DNA of 64,000 bases, taken from assembly GCA_036365515.1 (NCBI GenBank), contig CM070873.1, positions 67,267,529-67,331,528 on the forward strand, given 5' to 3'. This stretch comes from Torymus aiolomorphi (Eukaryota > Arthropoda > Insecta > Hymenoptera > Torymidae). Below are positions 1-10,228 of this stretch, one piece after another. The translations under genes were made by a program, and so were the position numbers. Each line of letters opens with the position of its first letter. Within the stretch, counting starts at the first letter, position 1. The notes under the pieces were generated by a model that worked only from the letters and a program-made list of their open reading frames with translations, had not been told where the DNA came from and made no database searches.

Positions 1-1020
1 AAATTACAAATTACAATACAATAATTTTTTAACCATTGTACATTTTCCCCTAAACGATACCATGACCCATTGTTTATAAAATGGTTGTCCTCCTCGCTGA
101 TTTATATTTAATCTTACAATCTGTTTCCAGCAACTCGAGGTTTTTAAGAAAAAAAGGAAGAGGATGACCATAATCATTCTATGCGTCAGGCCGTATACGA
201 AGCGTTTAGATTAGCTTCAGGCTCAGATGCCAAATGGTTCTTATCTGCCACCTACATCAACACTGCCTTTTTGAATAATCAAGACAAATTTTAATATTTT
301 GTACCTCCAATAAATAAAATTTAATAAATAAGTACAGTTCTTATTAAAAAATAAGTGCGACTGAATATTACATTAACAATAATTTGTATATTTCTAAGAA
401 ATGAAAAACATTGCATGACTATACTGTAGCAATGTACTATACATTCAAACATAGGTATACTATGCTGTGAATCCTCTGATTTCCACGATTCCAATTAGCA
501 TCTTGTCTCTTCGAGTGTTCCTAGCATGAACGTATTTTTTCGCTTAGTAGACAATTTTTAATGGGTTGTTATTGACTTCGCAAAGATTAATAAATTTATA
601 TATCTCTTGTATTCAATATGAATGTGAAATTTATCTTTTATTAGATTATAACATGGTAAATAAATCAAGCAACATTGATCACACTTTGCGGGTACCATAT
701 CCTATGCACATATAAATGATAAAGGCCACGAATTAATGTTAATTTTTTTTATTTTTGTGCCTAATTACATAGTCTTTGTGTTAAATATATCCGTACGTAT
801 GATTATCATATTTTGAAAATCTCCGAAAAATTGAGCAACATTAAAAATTTTATTTTATATCTTTATTTTAATTTAATATTTAAAATATTGTGAACATTGC
901 CTTATGTATTAACAGCTCTAAGAGTATTAATAATATCCCAGAATAGGTGAGAATTATCTCTATATTTTATAGTGACTAAGATATATATTAATATAAATAT
1001 AAAGTAATATTATAGAAGAT
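1..1020. other. AT-rich stretch, no gene recognised
   Basis: AT-rich DNA with homopolymer runs and no reading frame of note apart from the short open segment near 181-294, listed separately. No repeat family was recognised by eye. Confidence 0.5.
181..294 (+). other. Short open segment, possibly the end of a decayed coding region
   Basis: A 37-codon open stretch starting at ATG 181 and ending at TAA 292-294. Its composition is more coding-like than the surroundings: mixed residues including SGSDAKWFLSATYINT. The same frame has a TAA about 25 bases upstream of the ATG. A pyrimidine-rich tract ending in CAG lies at 121-130, so a splice acceptor is conceivable. The peptide is not recognised. 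It may be a remnant of an element's C-terminus or chance. Confidence 0.15.
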
Positions 1021-1029
1021 GCGATTCTA

Positions 1030-1445
1030 CTAACAAAATTTTGGCGAGTAGCTGTCCTCCGAAGTGTGTCAGCTATTCGACGTAGTCAGTACGCCGAAAA
1101 GCGTAGTCCTGGTTTTCGGCACAGTAACCATGCAAATAGATGCTACTGTCGTATTTAAAGGGTATATAGGTGGTACGCCGAAATTTTTAGAGTTCCGTGG
1201 AAATATAAATGAATAAATAAATAGAGGGAAACATTTATTGATATTTATTTTTAGATGGGGACTAAAAAAAAGTATAAATTAAAAATTAAATAAATTAAAA
1301 TATTTATATTTTATTTCACACTCGACCAAAATGGCCACCTTTCGCCTCCCGAAAATCGGGTTGTAACGCGGGACGAAGTAGATTTTTTTCTGCGGTGCGA
1401 GAAAAATCTGCTATACTTTCGCCCTTTGTTACATGATGTACTATT
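1030..1445. repeat. Two short GC-rich hairpins in AT-rich DNA
   Basis: At 1092-1120 GCCGAAAA is answered by TTTTCGGC. At about 1368-1428 a GGGACGAAGTA / TACTTTCGCCC pair encloses AGATTTTT / AAAAATCT. The second is followed within 15 bases by TGTACTATT, the same flank seen beside other GC-rich hairpin elements in this window. They look like small degenerate members of that class. Confidence 0.35.
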
Positions 1446-1604
1446 CAATAGTTTATTGCATTTTATGTGTAAATCTGAAACAGGAAATTAAAATTATATC
1501 GTTTATATATATTTATCAATTAGTGTAATTTGAATGATTATATAGTGAAATTACCTTTGTAATCACTTTAATCTGGGATCATACAAGGGTGTAAAGTATT
1601 ACGC

Positions 1605-1725
1605 TCCTGATGCGAACATTATTTTTCGATGGTGAAGGCATAAAATTGCATTTATCAAAAATGATACAAGGCATAAAATGCGATTTTACGCCTACAACAT
1701 CGAAAAATAATATATACTTTATTGT
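1605..1725. repeat. Foldback (inverted repeat) about 110 bp
   Basis: The left arm (TTATTTTTCGATG, GGCATAAAATTGCATTT) is matched in reverse complement by the right arm (AAATGCGATTTTACGCC, CATCGAAAAATAA). The two overlapping open frames here, one per strand, follow from the palindrome and are not genes. No target-site duplication was recognised. Confidence 0.5.
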
Positions 1726-2840
1726 AAAATTTGAGTTTACATCTGTATTTCCAACGAAACGTAATTTCACGTATCCAAATACGTGTAACCGTATTTACGT
1801 CCGGAAATACAATCGCCGAATGCTATTTTATAGTACATGTACAATTTATAATATCTCCGAAGCTTAGTAAACAAGAAAAACTTAGTAAAGAAGATGTAGC
1901 ACTCACTAATAAAATCACTGTTGCTTGTGTTCATGCTGAGTGAACAATTTAACGATTCAAGACTTATGATATTGTAAAAAGCAAGTTATCATGGCTATTA
2001 ATTCCATACATCGATGCCATATGTACAACTGTAGGTGGTCGTGTAAATTTACAAAATCCTATTATGGCAGATAATAAATATTGATAAGAATGTTCTTTTG
2101 GAGCTATGGAAATGGTTGTACTGTGAATATATTTTATAATACATAATTATAAGTTGTTTGAAATATTGTACATCAAAGTATGTGTAAAGTAATAATTGTC
2201 TTTCATTAATTATTAGATATTCAAGTGAAATGGATTTGAATTATGATTGTCCTCAACGATGAGCATTAAAGGATGGATATGATGCAGACTAATTTTGTTT
2301 GTACCACAAAGATTTGTATATTATAAATAAGGTATAAAGGTGTCATCCGCTCCTCGCGCGCGAGCTTAACCCTCAGCTGCCCGTCGCACGCAAGCACAAC
2401 CCTCGGTCGTTCGCGCGCGCTCGGTGGCCGTTCGCAACCCTAATTTGTGTCCAGCGTGCGAGTGTATCCTTTGATAACCTCTAGCGTGTAAGTGCGACGT
2501 TCACTGTTGGTTCTTGCGTAAGGATAATTCTTGGCTAATTTTTCGGCGTGAGCTCAATGCTCGATTTGGCCTTCGGGCAAACCTATACTTTTAATAATTC
2601 AGAGTTGGTACATATATGCAGCGTTGCTCAAGATTAATAGTTCACCTAGTGCTCGCAGATGCTACGGTTATATTTCTTCATATACTCAAGTATATGAGAG
2701 GAGACGGGTTATATGTTGATCTCCAAACGTACTTGTATAGAATCGTAACTGCAGATTGATAGAGAAAAAGAGAGGGAGAGAGAGTCACACACACAGCATG
2801 CATTTGTAAAAGTACATAAAGACAACCGCATACCACTGTC
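1726..2840. other. Unassigned stretch with a GC-rich patch
   Basis: Mostly AT-rich without recognisable genes. Bases 2345-2480 are CpG-rich (CGCGCGCGAG, TCGCACGC, CGCGCGCGCTCGG). The segment 2340-2600 could be upstream sequence of the following Penelope-like remnant or an unrelated CpG island. A short GA-rich tract lies at 2761-2785. Confidence 0.35.
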
Positions 2841-2841
2841 A

Positions 2842-3324
2842 TTGTACCTTAACATCAAAATCGGTCTTCTTATGAGTCTTCGTTTCCACGTATTAACCCT
2901 CAAATCATCATCACGCACTCGCTACTGTGAAAGTATTATAATAGTGGATAAGTTAGATAAAAGTGGTGTTGTTTATTATATTAATTGTGCTGATTGTAAA
3001 ATGTCATACATTGGACAGACGGGCAGACAACTACGAGTACGCATCAATGAACATAAGCGTAGCGTCAAGAATTGTGACACCCCGTCACATGCAAATTTAT
3101 ATAAACACAAAATTAATTTTCATAACGTTAAAATTATGGATTGCGAAAATTATAAGAATAAAAGATTTTTTTTCGAGATGTTACACATTTATAGTACTCA
3201 CGATAATATGAATAGACAGTTGGATACCATTAAACTGAAAAATTGTTATAAAACTACAGTCGATATTGTAAGTAGATTAACCAACACTTGTAATAAACCG
3301 AATACTGCCACGAATTCGCGTTGA
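2842..3324 (+). pseudogene. GIY-YIG endonuclease domain of a Penelope-like element (C-terminal fragment)
   Basis: An open frame of 160 codons. Residues from about 42 onward match the C-terminal GIY-YIG nuclease of Penelope-like retroelements: VVYYINCADC (GIY strand plus the CxxC typical of these elements), SYIGQTGR (YIG strand), then LRVRINEHKRSV with the catalytic-type arginine and conserved EHKR, then NVKIMDC and a FFFEMLHI segment supplying the acidic region. In the full protein this domain nicks target DNA for priming. The first 40 residues show no family match, so the ATG is probably not a real start. The reverse transcriptase is missing, so this is a dead fragment even though the frame is open. 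Confidence 0.8.
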
Positions 3325-3851
3325 TTGCGGAGTAGAGAATAGTTTCTCATTGGTTGGCGCGGCTCTGATACGTTTCTCCTCCTATATGAATTTCCAATCT
3401 CCACTACCTTTTTCTTCCGTATAAATAACCCCTGAGGTGCCCAACACTCCTATTGTCCATCCTGATAGTGAGTACGCAACATCCAGGGGAAAACTGGCTT
3501 TGATATCTTGCATATAAGATGATCATAGTACCTTTTTATAACATGTGAGTTTGTTTTTTTTATTATCCGTACACAGGTATCTCTGTTTTTTTTTTTTTTT
3601 TTTTTTTCTTAAAACTTTAATTATTCGTCCAGGTACTATATTACAAGTGGTAGTGATCTTAAAAAAATATCGCCCCGTTTAGAGAAAATGTTTTTGACAT
3701 GTAACGCCCGCGCAAGGGCTATACTGTAAAAATTTTTATACTTTAGAATGGTAAGAACTATTTCGTTTTGTTATATTTGAAAATGTCTAAATTGTAATTT
3801 CTGTTATGTTTTAATACTTTAAAATTTTTTTGTATGTTCTTGCTTCTTAAG

Positions 3852-3892
3852 CTTGAGAAGGGGAGTAAATTACACTTCCGAAACATCGGTAT
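3852..3892 (+). ncRNA. Possible degenerate hammerhead-ribozyme core of the Penelope-like element
   Basis: Penelope-like elements are known to carry hammerhead motifs in their terminal repeats. Here CTTGAGA (compare the core CUGANGA) is followed by AGGGG...CTTCC, which could form stem II, then GAAAC. The first core box carries changes, so activity is doubtful. The match is by eye only. Confidence 0.25.
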
Positions 3893-3926
3893 TTTATTAA
3901 TAAAATTATTCAAAAGGATCTACGAT

Positions 3927-4068
3927 GTTTAAGGAAAATTGCTTCCTCATAGAGGAACCTTTGTAACGGTGAAAAAATTTTTCGAAAAAAAAAAATGTTC
4001 AAAAAGATGTTTTAAGGCGATATATGTGTATATTAGTTAATTTTGATCATTTTTGTTTTCGTGTGTGT

Positions 4069-4122
<54 letters not shown>

Positions 4123-4125
4123 TGT

Positions 4126-4182
<57 letters not shown>

Positions 4183-4310
4183 TTGAACTCTTCATATCTC
4201 CGAAACGAATCGACCGATTTTCGTCAGGTAAAGCTTATTCTCTTCGTCCCGCGGGAAAAGAAAGGTACCTTGATGGATTTGAGTTTTTATTGATTTTCTT
4301 TTGTTTTATA
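3927..4310. repeat. (GT)n-centred interspersed repeat, copy 1
   Basis: Shares with the copies at 6880-7180 and 12535-12840 the segment around TTTGTAACGGTGAAAAAA near a TTGCTTCCTCATAGAGGAA hairpin, then a (GT)n tract. The perfect or near-perfect (GT)n run is 4061-4180, with two GGTG interruptions. Open frames made of Cys-Val repeats across it are artefacts of the microsatellite. Confidence 0.5.
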
Positions 4311-4311
4311 A

Positions 4312-4932
4312 CCAAAAAACGATTCTGAATTTTTAGTTTTTTTGATTTTTTCATATCTTACAGTCATTATTACATAATATAATAAACTTCTCTTGAAAGG
4401 TATTTAAATTACCTATATTTTCCTTTTTTAAAATTTAAAATATCTTCACTCTGTCAATTGTTATTAAGGAAAACTTTTTTATATTTCATAAATTAATTTC
4501 TCAAAAAATAATTTATTTATCGACTTGAAATAAATAACCAGTTATTACACTAATTGAAGACTATATGTGGTTAAAATTTCAAGAGATTATCTTCATTTGT
4601 TTTTTAGAAAAAAAATTATTTTCCAAAAACGAATTTTGAATTTTTAGGTTTATTGATTTTTTCATATCTTATAGCCATTATTACATAATATAATAAACTT
4701 TTCTTGAAAGGTATTTAAATTACCTATATTTTCCTTTTTTAAAATTTAAAATATCTTCACTCTGTCATTTGTTATTAAGGAAAACTTTTTTATATTTCAT
4801 AAATTAATTTCTCAAAAAATACTTTATTTATCGACTTGAAATTTTAACCAGTTATTACACTAATTTAAGACTATATGTGGTTAAAATTTCAAGAGATTAT
4901 CTTCATTTGTTTTTTAGAAAAAAATTATTTTA
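4312..4932 (+). repeat. Tandem duplication, unit about 311 bp, two copies
   Basis: The segment beginning near GATTCTGAATTTTTAG (4321) recurs about 311 bases later (near 4631). Both carry the block with TTCATATCTTA, ACTTCTCTTGAAAGG or its variant, TCTTCACTCTGTCA and ATCGACTTGAAA. A handful of substitutions separate the units. No coding potential. Confidence 0.8.
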
Positions 4933-5194
4933 TAAAAAATTTGCGTTTTCGTTGTCGCACGTTAACTAGAGCAAAAATTATCCAATCGTCCTGAAATTTG
5001 GCACAGATGTAGCTTTTATATATCTTCAGATCAAGTTCGTTGCCCAAAAAAATCGGTTCATTACGAAAAAAGATATAACGCAGATTTTAATCTGAATCTG
5101 GACCCATGACCTTCTCCTACTTAGTCTAACCGTACAAGATAAAGTATTAAATTTTAAATATTAGAAGTAAAAATTAATTAAAGGGATCAATAAA
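4933..5194. other. Unassigned AT-rich spacer
   Basis: Contains the phrase CGTCCTGAAATTTGGCAC and similar text often seen in invertebrate repeats. No gene or bounded element was recognised. Confidence 0.3.
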
Positions 5195-5533
5195 TTAAGT
5201 TTGAGGAAGCTACGTGCCAATGAATTGGCAGCGGTTTTTTTTTTCAACTGCACCTTCTAAGCAAACATAACGACGTTAATCTATTAATTATAGTTGCTGT
5301 AGAAAAATATCCGGTTTTATATAACAAAAAAATACAGTTTATTATGTTAGTCACGAAAGAAATAAAGCGTTTGAAATCACAAGATTCTATTAAGAAAAAT
5401 TTACCAAACAAACTGTCATGTAAGGGCTTTACATGTTTGCAATAAATATTATAATAACTATACCTTTTTAATACTCAATAAATCACGCCATATAATTTTT
5501 TGTAAAAATACTAATTCCTTTTATTGTATTACA

Positions 5534-6063
5534 GATCTTGATATCAAAAAACGATGGGAAACTTAAAGGAGCTCGTACACATAATCATGGAATAATTCAA
5601 CCAGTAATTATTACTTATCCAAGTACATGAAATTTTTAGATTGTTGTATATTATCTACAAATAGAACAAGAAAAATAGATGATCAACCTACTGAAGACTC
5701 TCCAGAATTTGTTGATTCAAACTTGACCTATGAAGATGTTTTGAAATTTACGTATGAAATTACAAAACAAAAATCAACAAACTAGTATACCCACAGTACA
5801 AAATAGTTCAGAAAACCCAAAAATAGTTCAAAAAAGAAGTATTCATGAAAAGTAGAGATTAGAAATTTAGAAAAAGAAACTTGGCAATTATTTGATGAAA
5901 CTGTTAAGCAAATAGCAGATATTACTACATAATAACAACTAATTCTCAATGTTATGACGGATACTTAAAAGCAATTCAACAAGAATTGATGGAATTACCA
6001 GAAGATCAAGTATTCGAGGGAGTATGTGGCATAGTGGATATTATTGATATTTTCATACAATAA
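5534..6063 (+). pseudogene. MADF/Myb-like accessory protein of a Harbinger element, broken
   Basis: Translated pieces include DIKKRWET, which resembles the trihelix/MADF DNA-binding core, then EDSPEFVDSNLTYEDVLKF, and a C-terminal LMELPEDQVFEGVCGIVDII resembling the hydrophobic C-terminal helix of these partner proteins. Several in-frame stops (for example just after DIKKRWET) and frame changes interrupt it. In active elements this partner helps the nuclease bind the ends and enter the nucleus. The assignment rests on short motifs and on its position opposite the Harbinger nuclease. Confidence 0.5.
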
Positions 6064-6163
6064 AGTAATTTTTGTCACAAAGTTTGTTAGATAATATTTT
6101 GTAAGAAAAACATAACATGTAAATATAAAACTAATTAAATAAAATATTTCTAACTGTAAGATT

Positions 6164-6764
6164 TTATAAATAAATAATTTTTTTTTTAATTTCATACAAT
6201 TTTTTAAATTTCATATGTGTAAGGGTTGATATGGTATTGATCTTTCTGATGAAGAAAAATAATCTCCAAACCCGTCTGTGAATAGATTCTGGTGACAGTC
6301 TCTGTCCTGCTACATTCTCTTGTGGTAAATATAAATGTCTTTCGTACACGAAATTTCTGTTTTCAATAACATATAATTCTCCTCTATTTCTCGTAACGAG
6401 AAAATTGTGTAAAACAATGCAAGCTATTATATATGATTAATCATCTGCAAATCAAATGCTAATGCCTTTCTTATAATTCGCCACTTAGCTGGAAGTATTC
6501 CAAAGGCCCTTCCAATTGTGAAACGAGCCCGACCCAGCCTATAGTTGACAATTTTTTTTCTTACATTTAAATGTAGCCTTCTTTTGAATGGTTTCATTAA
6601 ATAAGTATTTAATTGAACAATCTAATCACTAATAATCATATGTGGCATCATTATATCGGTTCTTGGCAACGGTCTTGACTGTGGTATATTTAATTCATCA
6701 TTCCGTAATTTTTGTGAAAATGATGATGCAGAAAACACACTAGGGTCGTCACTGTAAGATCCTA
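6164..6764 (-). pseudogene. Harbinger transposase (HARBI1-like), C-terminal half, broken
   Basis: On the minus strand the translation runs GSYSDDPSVFSASSF, RPLPRTDIMMPHMIISD, a stop, LMKPFKRR, NYRLGRARFTIGRAFGILPA, WRIIRKAL, then in a new frame IVLHNFLVTRNRGELY. These match the conserved nuclease order in the Harbinger/HARBI1 family (a GD-E-F-like block, the NYRLSRARR...AFGIL block and the VLHN block). The conserved GDEAF position reads ISD followed by a stop, and at least one frameshift occurs before IVLHN. The N-terminal half with the first catalytic Asp is missing. Non-functional. Confidence 0.8.
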
Positions 6765-6879
6765 TAAATAAATTATACAAAAATTAAGAATGAAAATAGG
6801 TATATGTTACAATTAAAAAACCGCTGCCAATGCATTGGCACTTAGCTACCTTAAACTAATGTATTTATTCCTTTTACTT

Positions 6880-6994
6880 CCTTCTAGAGAAAGTTTTGTG
6901 ATAGTGAAAAAAAATTTTTTGAGATAATGTGTTAGGAATGTTGTTTAGCGCATTTGGAATCGAAATACACTATTTTTAGAAAATGTCCGTATGG

Positions 6995-7046
<52 letters not shown>

Positions 7047-7180
7047 GTGTGCAATAAATTTGTCGGCACCATAACTTGAGACTGGAAGAAGATATCAGGT
7101 TCATCTTTGGCAGGTACATGAAGTTCATTTTGAAGTTGTGCAAGTTCAATTTTATAGTTCATATTATCCGATTATTATTA
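6880..7180 (-). repeat. (GT)n-centred interspersed repeat, copy 2
   Basis: Same family as 12535-12840, in opposite orientation. Shared blocks, read on the minus strand, are GAACTTGCACAACT, GAACTTCAT, CCTGCCAAAGATGAA, GACAAATTTATT and then (CA)n. The microsatellite spans 6996-7044. On the minus strand a peptide with QLQNELHVPAKDE is open for 76 codons. The related copy suggests that this segment was once coding or is simply conserved repeat sequence. Confidence 0.6.
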
Positions 7181-7235
7181 TTATGTCGTTGAAAAATAAA
7201 AAAGAAAAATATGAAAAAATCGAAAATAATTTTTT

Positions 7236-7456
7236 TACCATACCCTGACCGAAAGTACCACTTTCGCACCCGGCTCAGAAACGCGAATGTAGTATTTTCG
7301 GTCCGGGTATGGTGAAAAATCATATACGCAACACGGGGGTAAAGACGGCCACCCCAGAGCACATATTTGCCACCCTCGCCTTCGGCTAGGGTCGCAATTT
7401 TCACGTGCTCTGGACTGGCCAAGTCTTTACCTCCCTAGTTGCGTAATATACTATTT
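7236..7456. repeat. Double GC-rich hairpin element
   Basis: The first stem pairs ACCATACCCTGACCGAAA with TTTTCGGTCCGGGTATGG (7236-7314). The second pairs GCAACACGGGGGTAAAGAC with GTCTTTACCTCCCTAGTTGC and has an inner pair CCAGAGCACATA / CACGTGCTCTGG. The tip ACCCTCGCCTTCGGCTAGGGT is itself a mini-hairpin. The element ends in TAATATACTATTTT. A sister copy with the same architecture lies at 53955-54290. Confidence 0.65.
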
Positions 7457-7835
7457 TCGACACGGAGTTTAGAAATAGGTTGAAAGTAGAAGCATTTTTT
7501 GAAAGTACTTTTGATTTCCTATTCATTCATATTTATTTCGTTCGAATCGGATAACATTAGGTCGGTTTAAAAAAATAAAGAAAGATATGACAAAATCGAA
7601 AATAATTTTTTTCAAGACGGGATTCAAAAATAAGTTGGAAGTAGGAGGATTTTCACACTATTTTCGTCCGAATCGAAGAACATTAAGTCGGTTTAAAAAA
7701 ATAAATAAAAATATGAAAAAATCGAAAATAATTCTTTTCGACGCGAGGTTTAAAAATAGATTGGAAGCGGGGGCATTTTCTAAAAGTACTTTTGATTCTC
7801 TATCCATTCATATTTTTTTCATCCAAATAATTAAG
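7440..7835 (+). repeat. Tandem repeat, about three diverged units of 120-160 bp
   Basis: The block TCGGTTTAAAAAAATAAA, AAATCGAAAATAAT, then CGACG(C)GAGGTTTAAAAATAG and GAAGTAGGAGGATTTTC recurs near 7460, 7610 and 7740 with substitutions and deletions. Related text (GGTCGGTTT / GATTTTTTCATATTTTTCTTT) appears at 12330-12545. No supported coding role. Confidence 0.55.
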
Positions 7836-7849
7836 ATTTTTACTCCGTA

Positions 7850-8880
7850 AATGTTTTTAAATATATTTTTATATAAACTTTTGAATAACATATTTATGAA
7901 AAATGAAATATGCAGAACAAAATTCAATTTTACATTAAAATATAAATTTAAAAAAATTATGATGTAATTTCTCTCTCATCTCTTTGAAAAAACATTCTGC
8001 TAAAGCAGTTAGCATCGGTTTTCATTTTTAATGACAATAATTGTATCATACCCAATTTTCTCTATGAATATTCGTAATAAAACTAATATATATTTGTCGA
8101 AAATACGCTTTTGAAATGTAAATACACTAATTATTCCATGCCCATATACGTGTGCACATGTGTATTTGGGTTGGGGGATGAGAGGATGTATTTACCAATA
8201 AACATAAATGTTAATTCATTATGTATATTTATTCAAAATCAAACATTTTAAAATCTATCAAATAATTACATTAAGTTCATAACTTTATTATTTTACTTAA
8301 TATTTTTTTATACAGATAATTTTCACATTATAAGTTATTATATATATTATATAATAATATTATGTTTCCAATACATTTTAATAATGTAATTTATATGTAC
8401 AATATAATTAACTATATCTGACAGGCGGCTATCACATTACAGGATCAACATGTATTTTCTGTTGGAGATCTTACAAGTGTGTATTAAATCTTATTTGCCA
8501 AATTCTTTTTTATTAATTAGAAATTGTTAACGGAAATTACCTTCTTAATTAACTTCTTATACATAGGTCAAAATAGTTTAATAGATAAACAACAAATTTA
8601 AATTAGTACGTTAGAAATGAACTTTCACATCGTCTAGTGACTTCTATATCTAATTCTTCTATAATCTATAAGATTTTGCTTTCTCAAAGAGAATTCGCTT
8701 AGGGAAAGCAAAATGAGTTATAATATGTAATAGAATTTATCATTTACTGAATTCGGATATCTTAGAGTCTAATTTACCGTCTTTTTATAAAAAAAGGTTT
8801 CGCTAGTGGGGTTTAGCCCTTGAAGGCAGTTTTTTTTTCTATTATTTATCAACATCAAACGATTCTAAGCAAATCTTTAA
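7850..8880. other. AT-rich stretch, no gene recognised
   Basis: Very AT-rich. The only notable item is TTGCTTTCTCAAAGAGAATTC...GGGAAAGCAAA near 8678-8712, which resembles the hairpin end of the (GT)n repeat family. Confidence 0.4.
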
Positions 8881-9450
8881 ATGGAACATGGCCATTAACC
8901 GCACAGCTATGAAGTATCCCACATTCAGCTATGTAGCCACTATCACAGGACCGCCGATCTCTGCATGCGTTCACCGCAGTCGTACCACTGACGAGGAAGC
9001 GCACGACTGGCTCTTTCGAACCGCCGCTAACGCGATAAAAGCTCTCGCGAATTAATGGAGAAAGAAGACTGCCCGCGCACTCACGCGTGCCACATATGCC
9101 ACTTCGCTTTTCGGCATCGTAACACGAGGCTTTACGATCCGCGGCTGCAATCGTGTGGATTTTGTTTCCGACGCGTTCGCCGCCGCGACTACGCGCTCGC
9201 GCGCGTTTACTGTATTGCAATGCACGCCGTTGGTCTGTCGTTTTGTTACTTAGCCGTTAGTTTCCGCGTACGAGAGGTGGAGAGGAGAGCATGTTTTACG
9301 ATGAACGACGCGGCATGGATTTGATATTTCGATGCTTGCTGACGGCTACGCCGCGGGTGTTCTTTTGCGTTGTGCATGCACGCCGCGATTCCGGGACGAC
9401 GATAATGGCGCAGTGCATGGCTCGGAAATAGTTTGCATTTGCATGTCATT
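8880..9450. other. GC/CpG-rich island
   Basis: Abrupt rise in GC and CpG (CGACGCGTTCGCCGCCGCGA, ACGCGCTCGCGCGCG). Open frames exist on both strands over the same bases (121 codons on the minus strand, 89 on the plus) with no recognisable domain, which is what GC-rich non-coding DNA gives. It could be a promoter, a regulatory island or the exon of a non-coding RNA. Confidence 0.4.
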
Positions 9451-10228
9451 TAGTGATGTTGACGTGATTGTTGAACAATGGAAGATACGTTATAGCATTA
9501 GATGTAAAAAAACAGTATCAGTCTTGTCAGGTAAATATTTACGAAAAAAAATTTATGTATTATTATGTAAAGAGGTAGAAGTATTTTGTAAGTTTGCAAA
9601 AATTTATGAATTAATTTATCAATGGCCGATTTTGCGTTCTTCCGTAGACACCGATCTATTTACAGCGGCTAGCTACATAAATGGGGAATTCTCAGGTAGT
9701 TTTGATTTTTATGTCACTATGCGATTTTTATGCTTAAGCGTTATTCTCACTAATTATCCAGGTATTAGTAGATTATCTACGTTGCTCAGAATATGTAGAA
9801 AGAATAGTAATGTTATTGCAAGCATTTAAAAGTTGAATATGTATACAATATGCAAAGAAAACGGCCAAATTTGCAGAAAACACGATGTCACTTTCCAAAT
9901 TTTTTTTAGTTTTCATGCCATTCAAATTAGTGCGTTCACAGGAACATTTAAACTTGCCAGTGAATTTCAAGATTTTGCTGTGCGGAATCGAATGCAATGT
10001 GTTAGAATTACGTGCTCTCAATAGAAAAAAAGCTATATAGGCTCAAAGTAATGTCACTTTTTTTTAAATTTTTTATTTTTTTATTTCTATAGAATCTGAC
10101 CGTTGGTGCACATTTTCAATGCTTATAAGTAATTATAGACTATATTCTAGGGCTAAAAGTGAACAATTCTAGACGTAAACGAAGTATGTGCTGCTACAAT
10201 AAGTTGGAAAAATCAAATTTATATTTAA
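9451..10228. other. Unassigned stretch
   Basis: A plus-strand frame (9332-9829) of 165 codons crosses out of the GC island, but its composition changes with base content and it shows no domain, so it is not called. The rest is AT-rich. Confidence 0.35.

Larger units (their letters stand above)
2842..3930 (+). mobile_element. 5'-truncated Penelope-like retroelement
   Basis: This retroelement remnant keeps only the GIY-YIG endonuclease end of its polyprotein and the following 3' non-coding region. The reverse-transcriptase part is absent upstream, as expected of a 5'-truncated insertion. The 3' region includes a T run (about 3580-3608) and ends near a CCGAAACATCGG segment followed by AATAAAATT, a layout reminiscent of Penelope-like element ends. 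The exact 5' and 3' borders were not resolved, and no target-site duplication was seen. Confidence 0.55.
5195..6859. mobile_element. Decayed PIF/Harbinger DNA transposon
   Basis: Terminal inverted repeats lie at about 5196-5236 and 6815-6858. The outer part is TTTGAGGAAGCTACGTGCCA on the left, with a close reverse complement on the right, and the inner part is TTGGCAGCGGTTTTTT. Between them are two converging pseudogenes: a MADF/Myb-like ORF on the plus strand and a Harbinger nuclease on the minus strand. This two-gene layout is the hallmark of PIF/Harbinger. The nuclease lacks its N-terminal half, so the copy is internally deleted. Solo ends with similar sequence occur at 17593, 58266 and 59115. 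Confidence 0.8.

Noticed and set aside
4024..4328. Frames encoding Cys-Val repeats
   Set aside because: Direct translation of the (GT)n microsatellite.
9332..9829. 165-codon plus-strand frame
   Set aside because: Its composition switches from GC-island residues to AT-rich residues midway, and no domain or signal was recognised.
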